From contig OX336344.1 in NCBI GenBank assembly GCA_946902875.1, forward strand, positions 16,947,791-17,011,790: a stretch of 64,000 bases of DNA. Reading direction: 5' to 3'. Shown here piece after piece: positions 43,803-54,174 of this stretch. Position 1 is the first letter of the stretch. Every line of letters begins with the position of its first letter. The translations under genes and the position numbers were made by a program. This DNA comes from Nematopogon swammerdamellus. Taxonomy: Eukaryota; Arthropoda; Insecta; Lepidoptera; Adelidae. Below the pieces are notes generated by a model, which was given only the letters and a program-made list of their open reading frames with translations, ran no database searches and was not told the origin of the DNA.

Positions 43803-44183
43803 AGCCTCGATAGCTCAGTGGTGCAGACAGTCAACTGTCGCTATTGAATGTTAAGCAACGCTGGGTGCGGTCAGTACTTGGATGGGTGACCGCTGACCAT
43901 TGAAGGCTGACCGAGGTTCGGATTCCTCGTAAAATTGTAGGTCCCTTCCCTCCTAATCTTACTTGATGGTAGGGTTTAACCCACCCGGGTTGGTACCACC
44001 GCACTGAATGAAACGTCGGTCGAAACGGCTATGTAAATAGTTTTCCGACCAGTTCAGTGTAGCCGGCACGATCAAAGTGGGAAGCACTGACATGGCACCT
44101 AGTTCACCCGGTGTTATGGGCTCACATCACGGACGTTGTTGGTGATGTAGCCAACCGGGCAGTTTCCATTAAAAAAAAAAAAA
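43803..44183 (+). mobile_element. SINE-A copy 10 (subfamily 1), full length; reference copy
   Basis: Box A TAGCTCAGTGG (43811-43821). The 5S-like segment at 43851-43894 includes AAGCAACGCTGGGTGCGGTC and AGTACTTGGATGGGTGACCG. The T-arm is CGAGG-TTCGGATT-CCTCG (43913-43930). The central domain (ATGGTAGGG..GGGTTGGTACCACCGCACTG), a tail with GGCACCTAGTTCACCCGGTG and TTATGGGCTCACATCACGGA, and a run of 13 A complete the element. By family logic it would be transcribed by RNA polymerase III. The combination of tRNA and 5S parts is the unusual point. Confidence 0.93.
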
Positions 44184-44942
44184 GGAGCCAGATCGGCTTT
44201 TATCAAAGAATCATAAATTATAAAAATTTCCTCAGCTAGAACACTCCCCCTCATCCACTAACTATTAACATCTCAAGGTAAAACTCTGCCAGAATTTCAA
44301 CTATTCAAAAAGATTTTCTCACTCAAAAATATATCAAGCATTTGCACGATTGCTCACACCTTGCAAACTCCCTAGAGGCACTGCACCAGCCCTCTAAAAC
44401 GCCGAAGCCAATATGAAACGTATTTTGAATATTGAACAAAAGATGCCGTGAATCAACCGGCCTACATCGACGAGTTCGGGTCAACTTTATTGGTCGAATC
44501 ATGAAACATAATTTTCGACATCCTTTCTACGCTTACGAATTGGGGTTTGATAGCTAGAATTGCATTCAACGGCGGAATTATGTAGTAGACAGTAAAAAGT
44601 CAACCAAATGTTCATCTGTCGACTTTACATAGGTCGACTCCCAGGATTCTAAGAGTCGAGAAGGTGCACCAAGGTAAAAACATGTTCGATACAGCATGTC
44701 TAGAGCAGGTTTCCGTCAGAGGTCTGAGTGCGAACACACTGAAATGGAGTCAGTTCGGTACGCTTCGAATCTGCTCTAAACGTGGAGTATTTTCTAGCAG
44801 GGTGACATTAAATCTTATAGACAATCCACTAGCAAGCTTAGATGGAATATCGTCGGCGACATAATTTAACAGTTACCCTTCGAAACTCTGTGACTCCAGC
44901 CCAGAAAGTCGCCGGGGTCCCCGTACAGACACATTAAAAACA
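44184..44942. other. Large-intron sequence, unassigned
   Basis: No recognised repeat or exon. Confidence 0.45.
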
Positions 44943-45320
44943 TTATTTTTTTATGGAAAGCGCGATATGTGTGATCATTTCACTTACAAGTAGGCGACTT
45001 ACGATGTCCATGGACATTATTGGACATTCTGTGATGCACGGAGATTGCGCATGCCATGCCGGCCTGACTGGAGCCTTTTCACGCCCTTTTTGAAAAACCC
45101 CAGGCTGTACTTGGGAGGAAATAGATGAGCAGGGAGTGCATTCCACATTTTCACGGTTCTGTGAATAAAATACCTACAGAACCGGTTAGTGCGTATCCTC
45201 GCTAGGTCTTTTGTATAGGGGTGCATCCCCTGCCCAGTACGCGTAGTGCGGAGTTGGAATGTGGACGACCGAATCGCGTTAAACAGCTCCTCCGAACACT
45301 CCCCGACATGACACATTAAA
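44943..45320 (-). mobile_element. LINE-1 family fragment, diverged
   Basis: The minus strand reads RTNRFCRYFIHRTVKMWNAL, HLFPPKYSLGFFKKGVK and SGRHGMRNL. There is poly-T at the left, and it is truncated upstream at SEELFNAI. Confidence 0.87.
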
Positions 45321-45736
45321 AACTAAGTACATAGATATTTAACGTTGTTAAGCAGGTTTAAATTTAATTTGGTAACGCAATGCGTTCGCGTTAACCCCTT
45401 AGAGTATTTACGTGGGGAATATTGGGCCAGGAGGACGTGCTTGGCTTTACTCTTTGACCTTCCGACCGACGTCGACGTAGGTAGCTGTTTGTGTGAAGAT
45501 TTTCCTTCTTCGACTTTAGGTATGAAACTTTTCATATGTTATGTATGAAAGAATGTAGACAAAATTAGTCATATGTCCAACATTGTGAATAGTCTAGTGA
45601 CAATTCGTCATTCTTCCATACGAGAGATAGCCAATCTATAATAATATCTAAATCTAATAGAGAAGCTTGGGGTTCAAAGACAGATTTTTTTAACATGAAA
45701 TAATGAACTATGTATATCACCTACTTTTAAAAAAAA
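45321..45736. other. Large-intron sequence, unassigned
   Basis: Nothing recognised. Confidence 0.45.
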
Positions 45737-45862
45737 AAATTTTTTATGGAATTTGACACGATTGGCTACATCATCCCCTACAACATCCGTGATGTCAGCC
45801 CATAACACTGGGTGAACTAGGCGCCATGTCAGTGCTTCCATTCATTTCATTTCTACTTAAGA
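45737..45862 (-). mobile_element. SINE-A copy 11, tail fragment
   Basis: Poly-T, GACACGATTGGCTACATCAT, CAGCCCATAACACTGGGTGA and CATGTCAGTGCTTCC, then abrupt end. Confidence 0.85.
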
Positions 45863-46162
45863 GGCTACCGTTTTGTTCTGTCTACCCATACAAATATATT
45901 CAAAAACACCCCTCAGGAAAAACCCATTCTCTACATATTATTTTGTAAAACTTAGTGGCTGGTCTTCTATGTTTTCGTTTTTATTATTGATACGAACTAT
46001 GTTTCTAGCGCTTTCATTTTGAACATTTTATTATTAAAAATCTCAAATATTTAGCATTTAATATTTCACTAAGTAAAAGACTTAGATACGAGAAACCATC
46101 GTAAAGAAAAAAAAAATTGCGCCCTCGGCGAGCTCGATACTGCTTAGCTCTTTTATAAATTA

Positions 46163-46395
46163 CAAGCTGTGCCCGCGGCTCCGCCCGCTCTCATATTTCA
46201 CTTCACTGCTAACCTCATAAGCAATTTAGCGTGATAGTAAGTAGCCTATAGTTGATGGGAAGAATCAAGCTATCCGTAGAATTTTGTTTTATTAAAATCG
46301 GTTCAGTGGTTCTCGAGTTATAAGCGGACAGACAGACATACACTCAGACACTCAGACAGAAAGCAGACGTTGGATTTTATTATAAGTAGGTAAGG
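46163..46395 (+). repeat. Dispersed retroelement-like repeat (CTGTGCCCGCGGCTCCGCCC)
   Basis: GTGCCCGCGGCTCCGCCCGC start, ATCGGTTCAGTGGTTCTCGA with a CAGACAGAC tract near the 3' end, and TTTTATTATAAGTAGG end: a pattern common to lepidopteran RTE-related repeats. Related starts and ends bound the 51.86-54.06 kb element. Confidence 0.6.
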
Positions 46396-46870
46396 ATTGA
46401 TCGTAATGATATTTGCTGAGTGCATGTTCTAGAAATCATTTTAATTTATTGATTAAATTTCACGGCGATAAAAGCAACGGTTTTAACGTGATGCCCGGAC
46501 AAACAAACATACAAATAGTTTTTTTCGAAACGGAATTTTCTACTTACTTTCATGTAAAACCCAGTAAAGGAATTTTGAGAAAATTTCGTTATTATAAACC
46601 TAGGTACTCCTTTATTGTTTAATTTTGTTTTAGATTGCGGTGGTTGATCCTATATCAAAGGAAGGCAAGAGCCCCTTCACATCATTTGCTACAGGCCTGG
46701 CACTGGCTTAATCCGGCACCGCCTCTGAATGCGTGTGAAAAAAGTTCACAACAGGCTTTTTAATAGTACCTAATTATCATGTTAACATTTTCTGTGATGT
46801 TAGGTACTTACAGTACGCGGCATTAAATACAGTTCTTTCAATACTTTAATGCCGCTCGACCTACCTGCGC
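46396..46870. other. Large-intron sequence, unassigned
   Basis: Nothing recognised. Confidence 0.45.
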
Positions 46871-47016
46871 AGTCAACGAATTTTAGGTCATAATTCGTAG
46901 AACATAGGGTAGACTTTAATGTCGCTCGCATCTTGGGTTCGCGCTAGTGCAGTGAAGCGATTATCTACCGTATGATCTACGATGACGATGACGATGATGA
47001 CCTAAAATTCGTTGAC
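46871..47016. repeat. Inverted repeat GTCAACGAATTTTAGGTCAT
   Basis: Perfect 20-bp arms (46871-46890 / 46997-47016) separated by about 106 bp containing GATGACGATG repeats. Confidence 0.75.
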
Positions 47017-47152
47017 AGCGTACAGACCGCGCGCGAGCTCCGAGGAAGTTTAAGGAATATTGACGTAATGACCAAGTGCAGTGATTTAGTCGATATTACG
47101 TTATCGATATTAACAATTATATTATCATTTTATAATTAGTTAGTTACCAATC

Positions 47153-47250
47153 TTGTGTTGTGCTGTAATTTATGAGAGTACTTTCAGCACAACACCGATT
47201 ACTCTGCTTACCCCGATTGTCGGGATACAGCGTGTGGTATGTATGTATGT
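47153..47250 (+). mobile_element. Foldback element arm
   Basis: GTTGTGCTGTAATTTATGAG, CACCGATTACTCTGCTTACC and TGTCGGGATACAGCGTGTGG followed by GTATGTATGTA. Confidence 0.7.
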
Positions 47251-47656
47251 ACCAATCTTCACACTTCGAAAGAACGCGTTTTGCCATTTCGCGGACTTGC
47301 CTAGGAATTATAATCGACTTTTTTTTCTTCCCGTTTTCATTGATCGTGCTCGCAATTTCTTCTTCATCCATATTAAATCGCTATTTGTACACAAAATGAA
47401 GTCGGTTAGTAACTTAAAGAGTAACGAATTAACACGCGATTGACTAACACGCGTGCATATTGCGAATACGGCATCGATAAGCGTGCTTTCGCGCCAAGGC
47501 CAACACTCGTGCTGGGAGCGCGCAGGGTGTGTGGCGATGGTCGGGAGGGGCGCGCACCCGCCCGCTTCCCCAGCCCCCGATTCCTCGGAGCTCACGCGCG
47601 GACAGTAGGTACTAGGTAGGTCGAGCGGCATTTAATTTTGAGGTAACTGTACAAAC
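47251..47656. other. Large-intron sequence, unassigned
   Basis: GC-rich patch at 47490-47600; no conserved frame. Confidence 0.4.
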
Positions 47657-47780
47657 GAACATCGTGCTTCAGAAAGAGACAATCCGGTTGTAGAGCGTCG
47701 TTCCTGTCGCACAGAGACGTGCGAGTTCGTGCGACAGGGACGACGCTCTACAGCCGGATTGTCTCTAAAGCACGATGTTC
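47657..47780. mobile_element. Hairpin MITE-like element (about 52-bp arms, 16-bp loop)
   Basis: GAACATCGTGCTTCAGAAAG..TAGAGCGTCGTTCCTGTCGC (47657-47712) pairs with 47729-47780, with one 4-nt indel and few mismatches. Confidence 0.85.
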
Positions 47781-48221
47781 ATTATTTACTACCGCTTACT
47801 GTATATAAAGGTTGAATATAAATTTGTGACCAACATTTTTTAGATTTAATTAAAGCACAGTAGAATTTTACTCCCTCTAAAATCGTGCAAATATTGTTTG
47901 TGTGTATCGCGGCTTCTCAGCGGAAATGTTCCTCGAAATGAATTCTTTTGTTTATATTTTGGTCTCCGGAATCTTATTAACCCTGAGACGAACTCTCGTC
48001 TGCGGAAGAAAATTTCATTCTGCTTCGGGCGATTCGTAATTAACATTAATGTAAACATTCCGTAAAATATTATGATTCTATTAAATTAGATTTTTTATTT
48101 CGTTATTAATTAGGTAGACGCTTGGTTCGAAGTAATACTACATTATATTTATATATTTTTCTTTTTATTTATTTTGTAAGTGGCGGACAGCGCAGTGCAG
48201 TGGCATGGTACAAGTGGATCC
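47781..48221. other. Large-intron sequence, apparently single copy
   Basis: Nothing recognised. The tract 47860-48060 has no repeat character. Confidence 0.4.
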
Positions 48222-48345
48222 GAGGTGGAATCCGAACAACGGTCAGCCTCCAATGGTCGAGCGGTCACCCATCCAAGTACTGACCGCGCTCAGGGTTGCT
48301 CAACAACAGTCGACCGACCGCATCACTGAGCTACCGAGGTTGACA
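48222..48345 (-). mobile_element. SINE-A copy 12, head fragment
   Basis: T-arm, 5S-like core (GGTCACCCATCCAAGTACTG in reverse) and box A (CCACTGAGCTACCG-like, here CATCACTGAGCTACCGAGG); central domain and tail missing. Confidence 0.85.
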
Positions 48346-49017
48346 AAAAGCTTAAGTTTACGACAAACCACACTAACTTCTTGTAACACAAATCATTTTA
48401 ACAACCTCGTGGTAAAATTAGCATCTGCCGACCTAATCTTCGTACTATGATACTCATTGCGACGGAATTTAGCGACAAAACTGAATGGCGTCATGCGATA
48501 CGAAACTCGACGCACGGTGAAAGTGCGTTTCACGATAGACCTGGGATGAATGACCGCTCTGTTTCAGCTTATTATTTTGGATACTATCATCCACCAACGT
48601 CACTGGCGACTAATTCTGGCACCTTCGCTAAGTGGGACTGTGTTTTATGTTTTAAAACCTCTCTACAATGTTCACAAATACCTAGTTTACGAGCGACTCG
48701 TCCATTACGTTCAACGTTCAACTATGCGGGAACGTTATGGCATGTTAGGCATGTTGTGCTACAATGCAGGTAGGTAATACTACCCGACCATAAACTGTAG
48801 GCATCAGACTGACAAACAAATGTTAAAATAAAATTGACACCTATCTATGATCGATATAAGAGAAAACATCATTTAAAATAAATATTCCAATTCTGTTTGC
48901 ATTCGCCATAATAGTATTGTAGCCTCATAGAAGAAAATAAGGCTGGCAGTGGGAGCAAAGACTGAGGTGAATTGCGAAAAGATTCAAACTTTGTAAAAAA
49001 AAAATTTGCAAACAAAT
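48346..49017. other. Large-intron sequence with an unassigned exon-like stretch
   Basis: Plus-strand frames of 75-108 codons end at 48773-48777, near a donor-like CAG|GTAGGT. No similarity to a known protein; see findings. Confidence 0.35.
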
Positions 49018-49460
49018 TAGCAAATGCTGTGACTACTCGAAGCTGTAACAACGAAAACAACAGCGACGACAAATAGCAACACCAGTACAACACAAAAACA
49101 ACACAGTAAGACAGTAAAAACAACAAGAATACAAAAACGCAGGAGCAACAACAACAGATTACAACAGCAACAACAACAGCACAACAACACAAGAACCACC
49201 ACAAAATAACAGCTGACATAAAGATAACTAAAAATTGCAAATGCAGCGTCTACTCGAACCTGTAACAACGAAATAAACAGCAAAGCGACGACAATAATAT
49301 CACAACCACAACGCAACAAAAACACAGCAACACAGTAAAACAACAAGAGTATAACAACACAGCAGCAACATTATCAATAAAACAACAGCATAACAACTAC
49401 AACAACAGCAGGACAGCAACACAGCAACTGCCTCACAATAACAGCTGACATAAAGATAAA
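49018..49460 (+). repeat. CAA/ACAACA-rich tandem region with duplicated frame
   Basis: Two units of about 220 bp start GCAAATGCTGTGACTACTCG and GCAAATGCAGCGTCTACTCG. Each contains ACAACAGCAACAACAACAGC-like runs and AACAGCTGACATAAAGATAA. Minus-strand valine/cysteine-rich frames are artefacts. Confidence 0.88.
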
Positions 49461-49842
49461 CAATATTACTAATACGATAGGAAGGTGTAAGACTAAGAGG
49501 CGACAGATAGTCCTATTTAGGCAGTAGGACTATTTAGGTGCGATTTATCTAAAGGTTTTCATTGCACCCAGATGCCAAGAATTTACAATCGGAGTGGGTA
49601 TGTTAGCCGGTTATTGGTGGGAATAGGCAATAGTTACTTGCGAACATCGTAAAGTAAGACGTTCTACGTTTTAAGCACAGAGAAAATTTAATATTATACA
49701 AAGTAAGATTATTGGCAACAAACACATAGAAAATATGTAATTAAAATCTTCCTTCTACCCTGAACGATAACGTGGTAATACTTTGTTTGTGTGACTGAAT
49801 TAAAAACGGTAGAATAGACTTCAACTCGTCGAATAGGTGAAA
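49461..49842. other. Large-intron sequence, unassigned
   Basis: Nothing recognised. Confidence 0.45.
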
Positions 49843-50333
49843 AAATCTGTCAAGTGCGAGTTTTACTCGCGCGCGGAGGTTTCCGTATCTATCCGCTATC
49901 AATAACCGCTCAAGTTGCCTAGAGAGAAGAGAAATCGGAGAGAAGCCTCAATGAGGTCGATGGCAATTGACGGTGGAAAAATGACAGCACCTCAATGAGG
50001 CCGTTGGCAATTGAGCGGATAATATCCGCCTATCTTTTGTCTTTCAACAATGCAATTTATAAAAGCCTGTGGCGCCATCTATTATTCAGCAGCGTGACTA
50101 ATCGATTTTATTGCACGTTTGTTGTATGGGAGCCCCCTTAATTTTTAACATTTTCTTTTTTTATTATTTGTTGTTATATCCGCTATAGTAACACATATTC
50201 TGTGAAAATTTCAACGGGCTATCTGTTACGGTTCAAGAGATACAGCCCTCGGACAGACGGACGGACGGACAGACAGACAGACGGCGGAGGCTTAGTAATA
50301 GGCTTCCGTACGGGATACGGAAACCTTAATTAT
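49843..50333 (+). repeat. Second copy of the 42003-type dispersed repeat
   Basis: CTGTCAAGTGCGAGTTTTAC to GTACGGGATACGGAAACCTT. It contains a local duplication of CCTCAATGAGG..GGCAATTGA (49948 and 49991) absent from the first copy. Confidence 0.85.
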
Positions 50334-50429
50334 GGACCGGAATTATGCATAAAATTGTGTGTATGAAGATGAAATTACAAAATAAGTATGAACACACAGA
50401 ATGTGAACTCATGTATCTTTAGCGAGATG

Positions 50430-50580
50430 TTCATTTTTAACCCACGACGTGAAAGGAAAGCTGTTAGTATGAAGCCTCCGTCTGCTTGTCCGTCTATCTG
50501 TCTGTGGCATCGTAACTATGTGATGGACCGATTTGGATGCGGTTTTTTTATTATAAATCTTGTTTAACCGGAATCGTTCT
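50430..50580 (+). repeat. Second copy of the 38425-type repeat
   Basis: ACCCACGACGTGAAAGGAAA, GTCTGTGGCATCGTAACTAT and GATTTGGATGCGGTTTTTTT. Confidence 0.7.
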
Positions 50581-50658
50581 TAGCTATGTTTGTAATAAAG
50601 TAATCAAATAATTAAGTCTCATAAAAAGCATGAAATAAAATTTAAATTACAAATTTTC

Positions 50659-50710
50659 AAAGAGTTTGTATTACGTCGCTGCGCTCCTTCGACGTAATAC
50701 AAACTCTTTG
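50659..50710. repeat. Hairpin CAAAGAGTTTGTATTACGTC, second copy
   Basis: 21-bp arms around GCTGCGCTCCTT; same inverted repeat as 78-120 with a longer loop. Confidence 0.82.
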
Positions 50711-51077
50711 TAAATTTAAAAAAACCCCGAGGTACATCAGCAACCCTTAAAAAGTCAAGCTCCGGAGACGCAGCGTCTCATGAACCGCGCAGCTCTGAAT
50801 TTTATTTTATATACCCCCCGACGCCTTTAAGTAACTACAATGAAATTATTTTTGACTTTTTAAGGGTTGTTTGTGTGTGGCCAACACAAACAACCCTTCA
50901 TTTTTTTTAATTTGTAATTTAACTTTTGATCCAAATAATTTACATTTGTAGATTTTGTTGGAAACGAAAAAATTGCATACTAAATATTTATTATTAGGGT
51001 TCCGTGGCCAGCGACACTGGTAGGACCCTTATAAAATCGGTCACGTGTATGCACATCCGTTCCCACCGTTTGTACCC
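50711..51077. other. Large-intron sequence, unassigned
   Basis: A further small inverted repeat (AAGGGTTGTTTGTGTGTGGC / CCAACACAAACAACCCTT, 50862-50899) is visible. Confidence 0.5.
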
Positions 51078-51458
51078 AAGTTAGCCTTGGCAGCTCGGTG
51101 ATGGTGCTATGAACCGACGCCAGATAGTGAAATTTAGCACACCCGGGCACGGTCAAAACTGTAATGGATGACCGTCCGACCGTTGGGGCTAACCCTGGTT
51201 CGGATTCCTCGTATTACTGTCTGCGTAGGTCCCTTATCTACATCTTACTAGGATTGATACCACAACGTTGAAAGAAAGGTCGGCCGAACGAAGCGGCTAC
51301 GCAAATGGTTCGTGTTTTCCGTCCAGATCAGTGTAGCCGGCACGACTAAAGGTAACAATAACATGGCACCTAGCTCACCGATATGTTAAGGGAAGATCAC
51401 GGATGTAGTAGGCGATGTGGTCACCCAGTCACCCACGTCAGGATTAATTAAAAAAATA
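51078..51458 (+). mobile_element. SINE-A copy 13, old and diverged
   Basis: TTAGCCTTGGCAGCTCGGTG head, GGCACGGTCA..ATGGATGACCG core, GGTTCGGATTCC, GGTCGGCCGAACGAAGCGGC and GGCACCTAGCTCACCG tail; many substitutions and a broken T-stem. Confidence 0.8.
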
Positions 51459-51857
51459 TATTTATTCTTATCGGAAAAAATTATTAGCAGCCACCGACGA
51501 CCCCAGTGCAACTATAAGAGAGGCATTACTTGCCTTTGAAGCTTCAGTCAAGTTTTCAAAGTGTTGGTACAGACAGCCGCCCTCTCCGGAATCGCGAGCA
51601 ATTGGTAAAATAAATCTTTATTTAGAGAAAATTTCGCGTACAAAATATTTTATTCATAAGCGGTAAACAGTTTCAATTCATAAGAAACTAATAGGGGAAA
51701 TCGTAAAATTCAAATGTGAGTTTTTGCTTCAGTTATAGATTTTTAAACATTATTAAAACATTTACGGCTTCACTGGCCGAGCTATATGTAATCTGCGCTA
51801 TATGACTCGACGTTTCGAACGGGCCAAATGTCTTTTTATTAGTTTTATCATCACACT
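51459..51857. other. Large-intron sequence, unassigned
   Basis: Nothing recognised. Confidence 0.45.
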
Positions 51858-51930
51858 AGCTTTTGCCCGCGGCTTCGCTCGCGTGAAATTCGTATTTAAA
51901 AGGAAGAACTAAGGGCGAGCTGGGTTCAGG

Positions 51931-52774
51931 CTTTTTTTTTTTTTTTTTTTTATTGACAGCGCGACATATGGCGTCGAGCCACCCATAAGGTGTCTAACGA
52001 CGCCCATGGACATTCGGTCGTATGCGGGGGTTGCGAATGCCATGCCGGCCTGACAGGTGCCCATTCACGCCCCTCTTGAAGGACCCGAGACTGTACTTGG
52101 GGGGAAAGATATGGGCAGGGAGAGCGTTCCAGAGTTTACCGGTTCTGTAGAGGAAAGATCTGCAGAATCGATTGGTACGCATCCGCGGTAAGTCCAGCGT
52201 GTAGGGATGCAATCCCTGCCCAGTGCGCGTGGTGCGAAGGTGGAAAGGGGACGGCGGGATCGCATTAAACAGCTCCTCCGAGCACTCCCCATGGAATAAG
52301 CGATAGAACACACTTAGGGAGCCGACATCCCTACGGTGTTGCAGTGGTTCTAGATCGCAGGACACTTCGGGGTCACCCACTAGTCGCACGGCTCGACGCT
52401 GGATTGAGTCTAGAGGCGCAAGCTGGTATTTGGCAGAGCCATCCCACAGGTGCGAGCAGTACTCCAAGCAGGACCTGATCTGCGATTTATACAGAAGCAG
52501 CTTTTGGTCCGGCGTGAAGTACCGTCGCACCTTATTGAGTACGCCCAGCTTTTTAGAAGCCAGCTTGGCCTTCCCCTCGATATGGCGACGAAAGTTCAGG
52601 TCGTGCGACAGTTCAACTCCAAGGACCCCGAGGTGTTCGCTTAATTTAAGCGACGTGCCTTGGAATGAAGGAGCCGGTGTGAACGCCGCTCTCTTCGCAC
52701 TGAACGCGCAAACTTGTGTCTTGGAAGCGTTGAACTCGACCAAATTACTACGGCCCCATTCGGTAGTAGCTAGT
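51931..52774 (-). mobile_element. LINE-1 family copy: 5'-truncated Jockey-like ORF2 C-terminus with poly-A and TSD
   Basis: The minus frame of 249 codons (52743-51994) contains VEFNASKTQVCAFSAKRAAF, GVELSHDLNFRRHIEGKAKL, LLLYKSQIRSCLEYCSHLWD, DSIQRRAVRLVGD and RTNRFCRSFLYRTGKLWNAL. A short UTR and an A-tail of about 20 (T run 51932-51952) follow. Direct repeats AACTAAGGGCGAGCTGG(G/A)TTCAGG flank it (51907-51930 and 52775-52798): a 24-bp target-site duplication with one mismatch. The frame is fully open, so the insertion is young. Only the end of the RT-bearing protein is present. Confidence 0.95.
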
Positions 52775-52780
52775 AACTAA

Positions 52781-54020
52781 GGGCGAGCTGGATTCAGGTA
52801 AACGATAAACCGTCTCGAAGAAAGTGAGTAACTTTTTGAGGCTGAAGGCGGAGTTGCGTTCAGGAAGACGATAAACCTTTTCGAAGAAAGTAAGTAACAG
52901 AGGGCGAGGCCGAAGGCCGAGCTGCGTTCAGGAAAACGATAAACCTTCTCGAAGACAGTAAGTAACTATGGGCGAGGCCGAAGGCCGAGCTGCGTTCAGT
53001 ATGAGGGTAACCTTTTCGAAGAAAGTAAGTAACAGAGGGCGAGGCCGAAGGCCGAGCTGCGTTCAGGAAAACGATAAACCTTCTCGAAGACAGTAAGTAA
53101 CTATGGGCGAGGCCGAAGGCCGAGCTGCGTTCAGGAAGAGGATAACCTTTTCAAAGAAAATAAGTAACAGAGGGCGAGGCCGAAGGCCGAGCTGCGTTCA
53201 GGAATACCATAAAACTTCTCGAAGAAAGTAAGTAACAAAGGGCGAGGCCGAAGGCCGAGCTGCGTTCAGGAAGACGATAAACCTTCTCGAAGACAGTAAG
53301 TAACTATGGGCGAGGCCGAAGGCCGAGCTGCGTTCAGGAAGAGGATAACCTTTCCGAAGAAAGTAACAGAGGGCGAGGCCGAAGGCCGAGCTGCTTTCAG
53401 GAAGACCATAAACCTTCTCGGAGAAAGTAAGTAACAGAGGGCGAGGCCGAAGGCCGAGCTGCGTTCAGGAAGACGATAAACCGTTTCGAAGACAGTAAGT
53501 AACTATGGGCGAGGCCGAAGGCCGAGCTGCATTCAGGAAGAGGATAAACCATCTTTAAGTAAGTAAGCAACAAAGGGCGAGGCCGAAGGCCGAGCTGCGT
53601 TCAGGAAGAGGATAACCTTTTCGAAGAATGTAAGTAACAGAGAGCGAGTCCGAAGGCCGAGCTGCGTTCAGGAAGACCATAAATCTTCTAGAAGAAAGTA
53701 ACTTCTTTGTTACTTACTTTCTTCGAAAATGTTTATCTTCTTCCTGAACACATCTCGGCCTTCGGAATCGCTCTCTGTTACTTACATTCTTCGAAAAGGT
53801 TATCCTCTTCCTGAACGCAGCTCGGCCTTCGGCCTCGCCCTTTGTTACTTGCTTTCTTCGAGAAGGTTTAGGGTCTTCCTGAACGCAGCTCGGCCTTCGG
53901 CCTCGCCTTTTGTTACTTACTTTCTTCGAGAAGGTTTATAGTCTTCCCGAACGGAGCTCGGCCTTCGGCCTCGCCATTAGTTACTTACTTTCTTTGAGTA
54001 GGTTTATCGTCTTCCTGAAC
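52781..54020. repeat. 68-bp minisatellite, direct then inverted
   Basis: Unit starts (GGGCGAGG) at 52902, 52970, 53037, 53105, 53172, 53240, 53308, 53371, 53439, 53507 and 53575. Alternating AACAGA- and AACTAT-ended unit types give an approximate 135-bp dimer. Orientation reverses at about 53701. Confidence 0.93.
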
Positions 54021-54174
54021 GCAACTTATTCACAAACTTTCGCGTTTATAATATTAGTAGGATGTATTTTGGGTAGGTTCTGAGTGAGGCCTGACTTTAG
54101 AAATTGTTCCCAATTATCGGATGCATGCAAGCAAATCCGAAAGCAACAGCTAACAATATATAAATTTTTGAAAT

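Larger units (their letters stand above)
51858..54062. mobile_element. Dispersed element expanded by a bidirectional 68-bp minisatellite
   Basis: The left boundary CTAGCTTTTGCCCGCGGCTT and right boundary ACTTTCGCGTTTATAATATT plus AGTAGGAT match the ends of a common lepidopteran repeat. Between them are about 13 direct units (to about 53701) and about 5 inverted units (53702-54020) of a 67-68 bp sequence with GGGCGAGGCCGAAGGCCGAG. A LINE-1 copy is inserted in the first unit. Confidence 0.8.

Noticed and set aside
43851..43894. Possible 5S rRNA gene
   Set aside because: Only about 44 bp of 5S-like sequence, flanked by tRNA-like parts in a repeated SINE.
48869..49346. Valine/cysteine/leucine-rich minus-strand frames resembling membrane proteins
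   Set aside because: They are the antisense translation of CAA-rich repeats.
51994..52743. 249-codon minus-strand frame as a host gene
   Set aside because: It matches other copies in the window, has a poly-A tail and a target-site duplication, and is a LINE end.
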